Positions 15,002 through 22,559 of a DNA stretch of 22,559 nt are shown here, piece by piece. The stretch covers positions 1 through 22,559 of the forward strand of contig CALLKE010000230.1 of assembly GCA_938008555.1 (NCBI GenBank). Direction: 5' to 3'. The stretch's first letter is position 1, and the number at the start of each line of letters is the position of its first letter. A model generated the notes under the pieces. That model made no database searches, was not told where the DNA came from, and worked only from the letters and a program-made list of their open reading frames with translations. Both the position numbers and the translations under genes were made by a program. This stretch comes from an uncultured Pedobacter sp. (GTDB lineage: Bacteria; Bacteroidota; Bacteroidia; Sphingobacteriales; Sphingobacteriaceae).

Positions 15002-15964
15002 ATGTCGCAAGAAACTGAACATGTGAGCTGTTTGATTATTGGCTCTGGACCCGCTGGATATACGGCTGCTATTTATGCCGCTCGTGCAGATCTTAAACCA
15101 GTATTATATACCGGAATTATTCCGGGAGGACAATTGACACAAACTACAGATGTCGAAAATTTTCCAGGGTACCCTGAAGGCATTATGGGGCCTGAGATGA
15201 TGGAAGATTTTAAAAAACAAGCCGAGCGATTTGGTACAGATATTCGATTTGGCTACGTGACCAAAGTTGATTTCTCGGGCAAAGTACATCAAGTGATTAT
15301 AGATGAAACCAAAATCATTACTGCCGATACGGTGATCATTGCAACCGGAGCATCTGCCAAGTGGTTGGGCTTAGAAAGTGAGCAAAAGTACAATGGCTTT
15401 GGTGTTTCGGCATGTGCGGTATGTGATGGTTTCTTCTTTAAAGGTCACGATGTGGCTATTGTAGGGGCCGGTGATACAGCTGCTGAGGAAGCTACATATC
15501 TGGCCAAACTTTGCAATAAAGTACACATGGTGATTCGTCGTGATGAATTTCGTGCATCCAAAGCGATGCAGCACCGCGTATTGAATACGCCTAATATTGA
15601 AATTCATTATCATTCCGAAACCAAAGAAATCTTAGGTGATGGAAAAAATGTAACAGGTGTTCAATTAATCAATAAGGAGACTGGTGAGGAAACAAGCCTG
15701 GCCGTTACTGGGTTTTTTGTGGCTATTGGTCATAATCCAAATACCGAAATTTTTAAAGGATGGTTGGATATGGATGAAACAGGCTATCTGATTACAAAGC
15801 CTAATAGCACGCAAACAAATATTGAAGGCGTTTTTGCTTGTGGAGATGCGCAAGATAAATTATGGCGTCAGGCAGTAACAGCTGCTGGAACAGGCTGTAT
15901 GGCTGCTTTAGAAGCTGAGCGTTACGTTGCAGCACAGGAACATCTTAATAATCATGTGTTGTAA
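15002..15964 (+). CDS. trxB: Thioredoxin-disulfide reductase
   Basis: Flavoprotein that reduces thioredoxin with NADPH; cytoplasmic thiol redox. The FAD-binding GSGPAG motif is at about residues 14-19, the redox-active CAVC at Cys138 and Cys141, the NADPH-binding GAGDTA at 155-160 followed by the NADPH phosphate-contacting RR pair (VIRRDEFRAS), and the second FAD segment is FACGDAQD near the C-terminus. The 320-residue length is normal for low-molecular-weight bacterial TrxB. It stands as a single gene, with no thioredoxin nearby. No clear hairpin terminator follows, so transcripts could run into the hexosaminidase gene 127 bases downstream. Confidence 0.97.
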   Translation: MSQETEHVSCLIIGSGPAGYTAAIYAARADLKPVLYTGIIPGGQLTQTTDVENFPGYPEGIMGPEMMEDFKKQAERFGTDIRFGYVTKVDFSGKVHQVIIDETKIITADTVIIATGASAKWLGLESEQKYNGFGVSACAVCDGFFFKGHDVAIVGAGDTAAEEATYLAKLCNKVHMVIRRDEFRASKAMQHRVLNTPNIEIHYHSETKEILGDGKNVTGVQLINKETGEETSLAVTGFFVAIGHNPNTEIFKGWLDMDETGYLITKPNSTQTNIEGVFACGDAQDKLWRQAVTAAGTGCMAALEAERYVAAQEHLNNHVL

Positions 15965-16063
15965 ACGCTAGTAGCTGAATACTTAAAAAGGAAAGAATTA
16001 GAAAGCATATTGTTTGTTTGAAATCTCTCTGAGGTCCAAGTGCAATTGAGTTTATTCCTTTAA

Positions 16064-16093
16064 ATTGGGGGGCTATAAATGACCCCCCCCAAT
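16064..16093 (+). promoter_or_regulatory. G6/C8 hairpin covering the hexosaminidase start
   Basis: ATTGGGGGG (16064-16072) pairs perfectly with CCCCCCAAT (16085-16093), including six G-C pairs in an otherwise AT-rich region. The right arm is the end of a run of eight Cs (16083-16090) and covers the first two bases of the ATG at 16092. As RNA it would hide the start codon of the hexosaminidase gene. A function in translation control is inferred. Confidence 0.5.
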
Positions 16094-16099
16094 GGCTAA
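16079..16099 (+). other. Possible mini-ORF overlapping the hexosaminidase start
   Basis: An ATG at 16079, six bases after a GGGGGG run, opens a 6-codon frame (MTPPNG) ending at a TAA at 16097. It runs through the C8 tract and overlaps the first 8 bases of the hexosaminidase gene in another frame (offset 13 bases). Loss of one C would put this ATG in frame with the downstream gene. Translation is not shown. Confidence 0.2.
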
Positions 16100-18404
16100 A
16101 AAAAAATTGCTCCTTCTATTTATCTCAGCTGTACAAATGTGTGCGAGCTTCGCTCAAAAAAACACGGACCCTAATCTGGGGATTATTCCTGTTCCGGTAT
16201 CCATTAAAAAAATGGAAGGAACTTTTAAGCTAGGTACATTTATTCAACTGCGAGCAGTAGGTGTTACCAATTCTAGTCTGATCAAATTCGCAAAAGATAT
16301 CGTTGCAGAAAATACAGACACACGTCATATCGACTATATTCAGCCAAACATATATTATAAAATCGTTCTAGACAAGAACATCAATTTGCCAGAAGAGGGG
16401 TATAGGTTGAGTATTACTCAAGCAGGTGTGAAAGTTGTTGCGAAAACCGAACGAGGCTTGTTTTATGGTTTGCAAACTTTATTACAACTCTTTCCACAAA
16501 AAAAGGGTTATTCCGAATCGATCAGTTTGCCTTTTGTCGAAATAGAAGACTATCCGAGGTACGCTTATCGGGGGATGCATTTGGATGTTGGGAGACACTT
16601 TTTCCCTGTTAGCTTCATCAAAGAATACATCGATTTACTTGCTCAGTATAAATTGAATACTTTTCACTGGCATTTAACGGAGGACCAAGGCTGGCGTATC
16701 GAGATAAAGAAATACCCCAAACTAACTCAAATAGGAGCTTATCGTGATCAGACATTGATTGGTAATTATCACGATCGGTTTCCTCAATGGTTTGATAATA
16801 CACGGTACGGGGGCTTTTATACACAGGATGAAGTAAAAGATGTGGTAGATTATGCTTCCTCTAAATTCATTACAGTTATACCAGAAATTGAGATGCCAGG
16901 ACACTCAATGGCTGCTTTGGCTGGATATCCTGAACTAGCTTGTAAGACAAACCCTGGTCCGTTTAAGGTGGCTGAAAAGTGGGGGGTATTTAATGATGTT
17001 TACTGTGCTGGTAAGGATGACACATTTGCTTTTCTGGAGGATGTACTAAGTGAAGTGATGGCTTTGTTCCCAAGCCAATACATTCATATTGGAGGAGATG
17101 AGTGCCCTAAAACTCGCTGGAAAGAATGCCCTTACTGCCAAAAACGAATTCGTGATCGTAAGCTGAAAGATGAACACGAGCTACAGAGCTACTTTATTCA
17201 ACGTATTGAAAAATTCATCAACTCGAAAGGACGTAAAATTATTGGTTGGGACGAGATATTGGAGGGTGGATTGGCTCCCAACGCAACAGTAATGAGTTGG
17301 CGAGGAACCGAAGGTGGAATCGCCGCTGCAAAACAAAATCACGACGTTATCATGACCCCTCAAAACTATGTTTACTTCGATCATTTGCAGGGTAGATCAG
17401 ATCAAGAACCCCTGAGCATTGGCGGTCACACCTCCTTGCAGGAAGTATATTCGTATGATCCCACTCCTTCATCTTTAAGTGCAGCACAGCAAAAACGAAT
17501 TATTGGTGTACAATCTAATGTATGGACCGAGTATATGCCAACTACTTCAAAAGTGGAGTATATGATCTTCCCTCGTATCTATGCATTAGCAGAAATTGCA
17601 TGGTCTTCGCTTGATCGAAAAAACTATACTAACTTTTCGCAAGAGCGGGTAGCACAACATTTAGCTAACCTAGATCAAACAGGAATCATGTATCGGGTTC
17701 CTACCGTGATTGGCGTGGCAGATACAAGTATGGTGGGTTCTCAATTTTCATTTGAACTGATCTCCCCGGTGAAAGGAGCTAAAATATATTATACCATCGA
17801 TGGCTATACACCCAGAGAGACAGATCAAGTGTATGATAAATCGATTGAGATCACTGTCCCTCCGAATGAGAAACGGTTTTTAAAAACGATTGTCATTACG
17901 CCAAGTGGAAAGCGTAGCGCAGTCACCAAAATCAACTTAAGTAATTTACATCCATTTCAACCGGTGGATGTGCCAACTGTTCAGCCGGGTTTAAATTATT
18001 ATTTCATACCAGGTGATTTTGATTCGACAGCAGAGATAGATATACTTAAAGCTTCGGAGAAGGGAGTGACCAATGCAGCATTAAATCTTAGTAATTTTTA
18101 CAATAAGGGTCGTTCTTTTGGGCTAATTTTTAATGGTTATATCAACATCCCGGAAGATGGTATTTATACGTTTACAAGTCTATCTGATGATGGATCAAAA
18201 GTGATGATCGATGATCAAACAGTTGTCAATAATGATGGCAAACATGCAAGATTTGCACTTACTGCAGGTGTGAGCTTACTCAAAGGGTTTCACAAAATAG
18301 AAATTCGATACTTCCAAGTGGGAGGTAGTTCTATTCTGAAGCTCTTCATGGCTGAACCAGATAAACCGAAAGTCGAGATATCGTCGAGTTTGTTGTTTCA
18401 TTAA
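16092..18404 (+). CDS. Secreted beta-N-acetylhexosaminidase, GH20
   Basis: Removes terminal GlcNAc or GalNAc from glycans, chitooligomers or peptidoglycan fragments. In order: signal peptide (about 1-21, ending SFAQ); a GH20b-type N-terminal domain; the GH20 catalytic barrel from about residue 155 with GMHLDVGRHF, FHWHLTEDQGWRIEIKKYP and EIEMPGHS; the catalytic Asp336-Glu337 pair in HIGGDECPKTRW; and SWRGTEGG and QSNVWTEY later in the barrel. Next is a chitobiase C-terminal-like beta domain (YYTIDGYTPRE), then a PA14-like domain (about 670-760, FNGYINIPEDGIYTF and SDDGSKVMIDD) that may bind carbohydrate. At 770 residues it is a multi-domain form. No SusC/SusD genes are adjacent. The start lies in the G/C hairpin described separately. 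Confidence 0.95.
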   Translation: MAKKKLLLLFISAVQMCASFAQKNTDPNLGIIPVPVSIKKMEGTFKLGTFIQLRAVGVTNSSLIKFAKDIVAENTDTRHIDYIQPNIYYKIVLDKNINLPEEGYRLSITQAGVKVVAKTERGLFYGLQTLLQLFPQKKGYSESISLPFVEIEDYPRYAYRGMHLDVGRHFFPVSFIKEYIDLLAQYKLNTFHWHLTEDQGWRIEIKKYPKLTQIGAYRDQTLIGNYHDRFPQWFDNTRYGGFYTQDEVKDVVDYASSKFITVIPEIEMPGHSMAALAGYPELACKTNPGPFKVAEKWGVFNDVYCAGKDDTFAFLEDVLSEVMALFPSQYIHIGGDECPKTRWKECPYCQKRIRDRKLKDEHELQSYFIQRIEKFINSKGRKIIGWDEILEGGLAPNATVMSWRGTEGGIAAAKQNHDVIMTPQNYVYFDHLQGRSDQEPLSIGGHTSLQEVYSYDPTPSSLSAAQQKRIIGVQSNVWTEYMPTTSKVEYMIFPRIYALAEIAWSSLDRKNYTNFSQERVAQHLANLDQTGIMYRVPTVIGVADTSMVGSQFSFELISPVKGAKIYYTIDGYTPRETDQVYDKSIEITVPPNEKRFLKTIVITPSGKRSAVTKINLSNLHPFQPVDVPTVQPGLNYYFIPGDFDSTAEIDILKASEKGVTNAALNLSNFYNKGRSFGLIFNGYINIPEDGIYTFTSLSDDGSKVMIDDQTVVNNDGKHARFALTAGVSLLKGFHKIEIRYFQVGGSSILKLFMAEPDKPKVEISSSLLFH

Positions 18405-18416
18405 ATAAATGCGCAC

Positions 18417-18447
18417 ATTTTTTTCTCTCCGGAGGAGAGAAAAAAAT
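18417..18447. terminator. Bidirectional terminator
   Basis: Perfect 14-bp inverted repeat: arms 18417-18430 and 18434-18447 with a 3-base loop (GGA). The stem is CTCTCC/GGAGAG flanked by seven Ts on one side and seven As on the other. It therefore works as an intrinsic terminator in both directions, for the hexosaminidase gene (+) and the convergent O-antigen ligase gene (-). Confidence 0.85.
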
Positions 18448-18497
18448 ACAATTACACATGCATATTGGTCTCTCTAGCCCTCTTTTGGAAGGCTGGT

Positions 18498-20852
18498 TTA
18501 TTTACAATACTTAGAAACAAGATCATTAGTTCCAGGATAACTCCTATAGCCTGCCATTTTTAGATATAAACAAGCCTCTTGTTTTTTGCCCAAATTGAAT
18601 AAGGATAAACCTTTAAAAAATTCTGCTTTACCATTTGTATACGCTTTGGTAGCAATTACTTGGTCTAGATAGGGAACAGCCTCTTCATATTTTTTGAGTT
18701 GAAAATAACAAATGCCTATATTCTCTAAATAGTTGTAGCGCGTGGGATTTAGCTTGGCTAATTGCAGGAAGCCAGCAAGAGCAGTTTTAAAATCAGACGT
18801 ATTGAATGCGTGATTTGACTGGACAAGCAATTTATTTTCTTGAATGGATTTGCTATCAGGGAATAATTTCAATGCAGCGTCCATCCTGGAAAGTAGGTAT
18901 TCGTCTGTATAGTGCATCGGCATAATAGTGGCTATATAATTCTCCCAAACAGGAGCTGTATTGAGATGTTTAATACAGTCTTGGAAAGTCTTTTGCACAT
19001 TTAAGGTATCTCCTCTTCGTTTATACACTTCATTGAGCATGGTGTAAAATCCAATATTGGTAGGTCTGGTTTGAAAACCCTTCTTAGCATAGTACAGGGC
19101 ACTATCTAGTTTATTGGTTTGGAGAAATATTTGAGCTTTTACGAATTCATTCGATAGGTTGTATGGATTTACCTTTGTGCTTCTATTTAATAATGCCAAT
19201 GCTTGGTCATACCTGCCATCCTTGGATAGATACCATGCTTTCACTACATCCACAGGTGTATTGTTTGCATCGAGGTTGGGAATGTTGGGTAGTTTGTCAT
19301 TGATTTCTTTCCAAGAGTGCGTCGCTTGATTTGGGAAATCAGGTATAGTTAGGCTCTGCGCTACCAAAGATCGGTAAGTATTGTATCGATAATAGCCAGC
19401 AAAAATTAACAGAATGACACTCATAAGACCCACTAAGGAAGAGATATGCGTGTTTTTAAATGTGGATACTGTTATTTTTTCCTTGGGCATGTTGGTGAGT
19501 GTGCCCACATTAATTGCCAGAATTAAAGAAAAAAATAACTGCATAATGGGACGCTCGGATGGAAAATTGAAAAGTGCATCGGTAAAATATCCAGCCAAAG
19601 CGATGAGAGAAAATATGGCAATCATTTTTAACTGATCATCGGCCTTCGACTTCCAGACTCTGATCACACCTATTAGAACACCCATAAAGAGAGAGAGCAA
19701 TAATAGCCCTCCCAGAATGCCTAATTCCATAGGCGTTTCTATAAAATCATTGTGAAGATGTGCATTAAACTCAAAGCCCTGCATAAAATGATGCTCATAA
19801 GGCACAATGGCTAGTTTGCAGTTTCCATAACCAGCCCCAATGATTGGATTCTTTTTGATATAATCAATTCCGCTAACCCACAATTTTAACCTGGCGGCAT
19901 TCGAACTAGCTGTTTTTGAAGTGACAGATTCGAGTCGTTCTGTGATCGTACTATACCCAGATAGTGGAATATTACTCATTTGTCTCGCATTGTTTAATAG
20001 TGCTTGAGCAATAAAAAAGGAGAAGAAAACAGGAATGAGAATATAACTCGCTTGTATGAGGCTTTTTTTTCTTTCTCGATCTTTAAAAAAATTGAAAATA
20101 ATAAATGTGATTACGATCCCAATTTGTAAAATGAGGCCCAAGTAAGCCGAACGAGCATTGATCAGTAAAATACTAATTGTTCCAACTGTATATATGAAGA
20201 TATAAATAACTCGGGCCCACGATTTGAAAGTGTATATACAGTACATCACAAAGGACAGCTTAATGACTAAGCTTGCAGCGAAAATGTTTTTGTTGCCTGT
20301 ATCTCCTTTTAGGCTTAAGATTAGGTCATTCAATGGGGTTTCACTCATCCCATTCAAAAAAGTAAGGAGCGTATTGACGGATTGAATGAATAATATAATG
20401 GCTATAACTTGAGCCATCGTTTTAAAAACAGCAATATTACTACTCAAAAGAATGGCGATATTAAAAAATGAAATGATGCTGATAGTCAAACATGCATAAC
20501 AAACTAAGGCTTCTGTGGCGTTGATGGCAAAGAAGATAGATATCCCTGCTAGAACAAAAAATGCGAGATAGGCTTTAGACAAGAATGTCTCAAATATTTT
20601 TTTTAAAATGGATTCATATCTATGCTTCTTGTAGAAATAGTAGATATAAGTTATGCTGATCAGATTAACCACTGCGAGATAAAACCATTGTGGTCCAATA
20701 ATATCTACTGCACCCCATTCAGGCAAAAAATCAACAAGTAGGTAAAGGGATATAATCAGGGTAGGGATGAAGTTCAGATAATTTGTTTTTTGAGCGATTG
20801 TTTTAGAAGCTGCAATGGGAGCTTTTTTGTTAGATTTCTGCTTATTAGACAT
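18498..20852 (-). CDS. O-antigen ligase family protein with TPR tail
   Basis: Polytopic inner-membrane protein of 784 residues. The N-terminal ~470 residues hold about a dozen hydrophobic helices after a Lys-rich cytoplasmic start. The family's large periplasmic loop precedes the segment RLKLWVSGIDYIKKNPIIGAG and includes HLHND at residues 365-369, followed by FIETPMELGILGG; this matches the Wzy_C/WaaL-type O-antigen ligase or polymerase fold. The C-terminal ~260 residues form TPR-like helical repeats (for example YDQALALLNRSTKVNP and YEEAVPYLDQVI), presumably periplasmic or surface-facing. Members join or polymerise undecaprenyl-linked glycans, but some glycosylate proteins, and Bacteroidota TPR-fused members are largely uncharacterised. 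No glycosyltransferase or polysaccharide cluster is adjacent, so the substrate is unknown. Confidence 0.88.
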   Translation of the reverse strand: MSNKQKSNKKAPIAASKTIAQKTNYLNFIPTLIISLYLLVDFLPEWGAVDIIGPQWFYLAVVNLISITYIYYFYKKHRYESILKKIFETFLSKAYLAFFVLAGISIFFAINATEALVCYACLTISIISFFNIAILLSSNIAVFKTMAQVIAIILFIQSVNTLLTFLNGMSETPLNDLILSLKGDTGNKNIFAASLVIKLSFVMYCIYTFKSWARVIYIFIYTVGTISILLINARSAYLGLILQIGIVITFIIFNFFKDRERKKSLIQASYILIPVFFSFFIAQALLNNARQMSNIPLSGYSTITERLESVTSKTASSNAARLKLWVSGIDYIKKNPIIGAGYGNCKLAIVPYEHHFMQGFEFNAHLHNDFIETPMELGILGGLLLLSLFMGVLIGVIRVWKSKADDQLKMIAIFSLIALAGYFTDALFNFPSERPIMQLFFSLILAINVGTLTNMPKEKITVSTFKNTHISSLVGLMSVILLIFAGYYRYNTYRSLVAQSLTIPDFPNQATHSWKEINDKLPNIPNLDANNTPVDVVKAWYLSKDGRYDQALALLNRSTKVNPYNLSNEFVKAQIFLQTNKLDSALYYAKKGFQTRPTNIGFYTMLNEVYKRRGDTLNVQKTFQDCIKHLNTAPVWENYIATIMPMHYTDEYLLSRMDAALKLFPDSKSIQENKLLVQSNHAFNTSDFKTALAGFLQLAKLNPTRYNYLENIGICYFQLKKYEEAVPYLDQVIATKAYTNGKAEFFKGLSLFNLGKKQEACLYLKMAGYRSYPGTNDLVSKYCK

Positions 20853-21074
20853 TTGGTTTGCTGTTTTTCAAATATTTAAACCTTAAAAGCTACGAAGCCA
20901 TCATGAATTCAATTAAATGATTCAGATTTGATGATGACCATGATGGTGGATAGAAGAACGTAAAGCTTCTATATTTAGTCCGAAAAAGCAAATGATTTTA
21001 ATTGCAGGATTTTCTTTAGGATATTTGGGCCCTGCTTCGCTAAGCACGGATGCAAGTAGTGTTAGATACTAATC

Positions 21075-21542
21075 ATGATGGGAAACGATTTAAATATTCG
21101 CAATAGGAAAGCATACTTTGAATATCATATTCTTGAAAAATATGATGCTGGAATTAAATTGCTTGGTACCGAAATAAAATCAATTCGCGAGGGTAAAGCA
21201 AATATCAATGATGCATTTTGTAGTTTTTTGTCCGATGGCTTGTATGTGCGTAACATGCATATTGCGGAGTACTCACACGGATCTTTCTATAATCATGAAT
21301 CTAAACGTGATCGTGCTTTGCTATTACAAAAAAAGGAATTAGCAAAACTGAGAACCAAAGTAGAAGAAAAAGGACTGACCATTATCCCTTTAAAAATTTT
21401 TATCAATGATCGTGGTTTTGCAAAACTTGAAATAGGCTTAGCACAAGGCAAAAAAACATACGACAAGCGCGAAACCATGAAAGATCGAGATGCCAAAGTG
21501 GAAATCGGTAGAGTACTAAAATCTCATAAACCGACATTGTAA
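21075..21542 (+). CDS. smpB: SsrA-binding protein SmpB
   Basis: Binds tmRNA and delivers it to stalled ribosomes for trans-translation. The oligonucleotide-binding beta-barrel is evident: NRKAYFEYHILEKYDAGIKL, GTEIKSIREGKANINDAF, YVRNMHIAEY, then LKIFINDRGFAKLEIGLAQGKK. A basic C-terminal tail (from about residue 130: YDKRETMKDRDAKVEIGRVLKSHK) enters the mRNA channel of the empty A site. The 155-residue length is normal. Two adjacent ATG codons (21075, 21078) precede GNDLN and either may be used. No tmRNA gene is seen in the window. Its last 19 bases overlap the 3' end of convergent ispE. Confidence 0.96.
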   Translation: MMGNDLNIRNRKAYFEYHILEKYDAGIKLLGTEIKSIREGKANINDAFCSFLSDGLYVRNMHIAEYSHGSFYNHESKRDRALLLQKKELAKLRTKVEEKGLTIIPLKIFINDRGFAKLEIGLAQGKKTYDKRETMKDRDAKVEIGRVLKSHKPTL

Positions 21543-22333
21543 AATACCTGATAGTGTCTTTCAAGTTCGGGCAATTGGATTTCAGATTTAAAAATCCCAT
21601 ATACCGACGAGCCACTTCCACTCATAGACGCGTACAAAGCGCCTACTTCATACAAAGATGATTTGATGTTCGCAATGGTAGGATGTTTTTTGAAAACAGA
21701 CTCTTCGAATGAGTTGCCGATATGATTCCTCCATTCTTCAATGGGTAGTGAAATAAGTGCTTCAAGAGATTCATTTGGGATAGACATACGCACGTTTTTG
21801 TATGCTTCTGGAGTCGATACATGAATCGGTGGCATGACTAGCACGAGATAATACGCTTTAAGCACTAAAGTGATTGGATGAAATTGATCACCTCTCTCAG
21901 TAGCTAATACAGGGTGATTATGAATAAAAAAAGCACAGTCGGCACCCAACTGTTTTGCATAGAACTCCATTTTGTCTAAGCTAAGATCTAAAGTAAATTT
22001 CTGATCTAATAGCCTGATCAAAAATGCAGCATCAGATGAGCCTCCACCCAAGCCAGCACCAATGGGAATATGTTTATGTAAATGGATATGAACAGGCGGA
22101 ATGTTTCTATCGTTATGGATGATGTGATATGCTTTCAGACATAAATTATCCATATGATTCCCTGGAATAGGTATTCCTGACGAGGAGAAAGTGAGTTTAT
22201 CAGCTTCAACAACTTCAATAATGTCTTTGATATTGATAGGAAATAAAATAGTTTCCAAACTGTGAAATCCATCCATTCTGCGATTGATGACACGTAGGCC
22301 AATATTAATTTTTGCGTTTGGGAAAGCAAGCAT
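21524..22333 (-). CDS. ispE: 4-diphosphocytidyl-2-C-methyl-D-erythritol kinase
   Basis: GHMP-superfamily kinase of the non-mevalonate (MEP) isoprenoid pathway; it phosphorylates CDP-methylerythritol with ATP. Motif 1 is PNAKINIGL with catalytic Lys8. Motif 2, the ATP-binding loop, is IPIGAGLGGGSSDAA at about residues 89-103. The catalytic aspartate is Asp132 in LGADCAFF. Motif 3 is ASMSGSGSSVYGIF near the C-terminus. The 269-residue length is typical. It overlaps smpB tail to tail by 19 bases. The upstream region to the window edge has no recognisable gene, so it may be monocistronic. Confidence 0.96.
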   Translation of the reverse strand: MLAFPNAKINIGLRVINRRMDGFHSLETILFPINIKDIIEVVEADKLTFSSSGIPIPGNHMDNLCLKAYHIIHNDRNIPPVHIHLHKHIPIGAGLGGGSSDAAFLIRLLDQKFTLDLSLDKMEFYAKQLGADCAFFIHNHPVLATERGDQFHPITLVLKAYYLVLVMPPIHVSTPEAYKNVRMSIPNESLEALISLPIEEWRNHIGNSFEESVFKKHPTIANIKSSLYEVGALYASMSGSGSSVYGIFKSEIQLPELERHYQVFYNVGL

Positions 22334-22347
22334 GTTCTAAAATATCT

Positions 22348-22376
22348 GGCACGAAGTAACGAAAAACTCATGTGCC
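22348..22376 (-). promoter_or_regulatory. Dyad in ispE leader
   Basis: GGCAC (22348-22352) and GTGCC (22372-22376) form a dyad 15 bases upstream of the ispE ATG, with three more base pairs possible inside after an internal loop. It could be an operator or a leader hairpin; the evidence is only the symmetry. Confidence 0.25.
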
Positions 22377-22513
22377 ATTATTTTAATATTTCGAAATAAA
22401 TATCTAAATCATTTCGCTAGTTGCCTTTTGTAAATGAAGTGTTTGCTTGAATACAAAATCTACATCAGTCAAATAAATAAATTGTATCAACCGCCGAGTT
22501 TAACACGGCAAGT

Positions 22514-22559
22514 TCAATTAGTAAATGCAACAAAAGCACCTAAAACTACAAAAGCAATT
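22514..22559 (-). CDS. Possible C-terminal end of a membrane protein (partial)
   Basis: On the minus strand a frame enters from the right edge and reads IAFVVLGAFVAFTN before a TGA at 22514-22516, like the tail of a membrane helix. A weak GCCG/CGGC dyad follows it. Only 14 codons are visible. An ATG at 22525 on the plus strand opens a competing frame (MQQKHLKLQKQ), so the call is uncertain. Confidence 0.25.
   Translation of the reverse strand, partial: IAFVVLGAFVAFTN

Noticed and set aside
22525..22559. Plus-strand ATG opening MQQKHLKLQKQ at the right edge
   Set aside because: Only 11 codons are visible, low-complexity Lys/Gln, and the opposite strand reads more like a protein end. Left undecided.
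1..22559. CRISPR arrays, insertion sequences, prophage, toxin-antitoxin or defence genes, tRNA or rRNA
   Set aside because: No regularly spaced repeats, transposase or integrase motifs, terminal inverted repeats or cloverleaf sequences were seen. Gene content is ordinary chromosomal housekeeping.

Overview
The window is an AT-rich stretch of core chromosome from a Bacteroidota bacterium, most likely Sphingobacteriia or a close relative. Several things point there: an ATP synthase cluster ordered atpZ, a small membrane protein, atpB-E-F-H-A-G with no atpD or atpC; an AtpB with a long exported N-terminal segment; a DUF4783-like gene directly upstream of nadC; starts with A-rich leaders and mostly no Shine-Dalgarno sequence; and a secreted GH20 hexosaminidase. 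I see no tRNA, rRNA, CRISPR array, insertion sequence, prophage or defence locus.

Layout. 1-474 is non-coding leader, possibly holding the ATP synthase promoter. 475-6336 (+) encodes all of F0 (a, c, b), the F1 subunits delta, alpha and gamma, and two small assembly-type membrane proteins. A very strong hairpin with a U-tract sits between atpE and atpF, inside the cluster, and a 22-bp perfect hairpin closes it after atpG. 6459-7313 (+) is a lipoprotein of unknown function. 7412-9506 (-) looks like an operon DUF4783 > nadC > plsY. 9507-9883 is a divergent intergenic region rich in hairpins. 9884-11942 (+) is gpmI followed one base later by a small lipoprotein gene. 11969-14829 (-) is a tandem pair of aldehyde dehydrogenases, both of the succinate-semialdehyde type by sequence. 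15002-15964 (+) is trxB. 16092-18404 (+) is a secreted GH20 hexosaminidase with a PA14-like C-terminal domain; its start codon lies in a G6/C8 hairpin. 18498-20852 (-) is an O-antigen-ligase-family membrane protein with a TPR tail. 21075-21542 (+) is smpB and 21524-22333 (-) is ispE; these two overlap tail to tail.

Most genes serve central functions: energy conversion, NAD and phospholipid synthesis, glycolysis, thiol redox, ribosome rescue and isoprenoid synthesis. No clear new multi-gene system is visible. The points most worth a second look are regulatory: the mid-operon terminator-like hairpin after atpE, the poly-G/poly-C hairpin with an overlapping mini-ORF at the hexosaminidase start, and two tandem terminator-like hairpins with no gene upstream of them on their strand.
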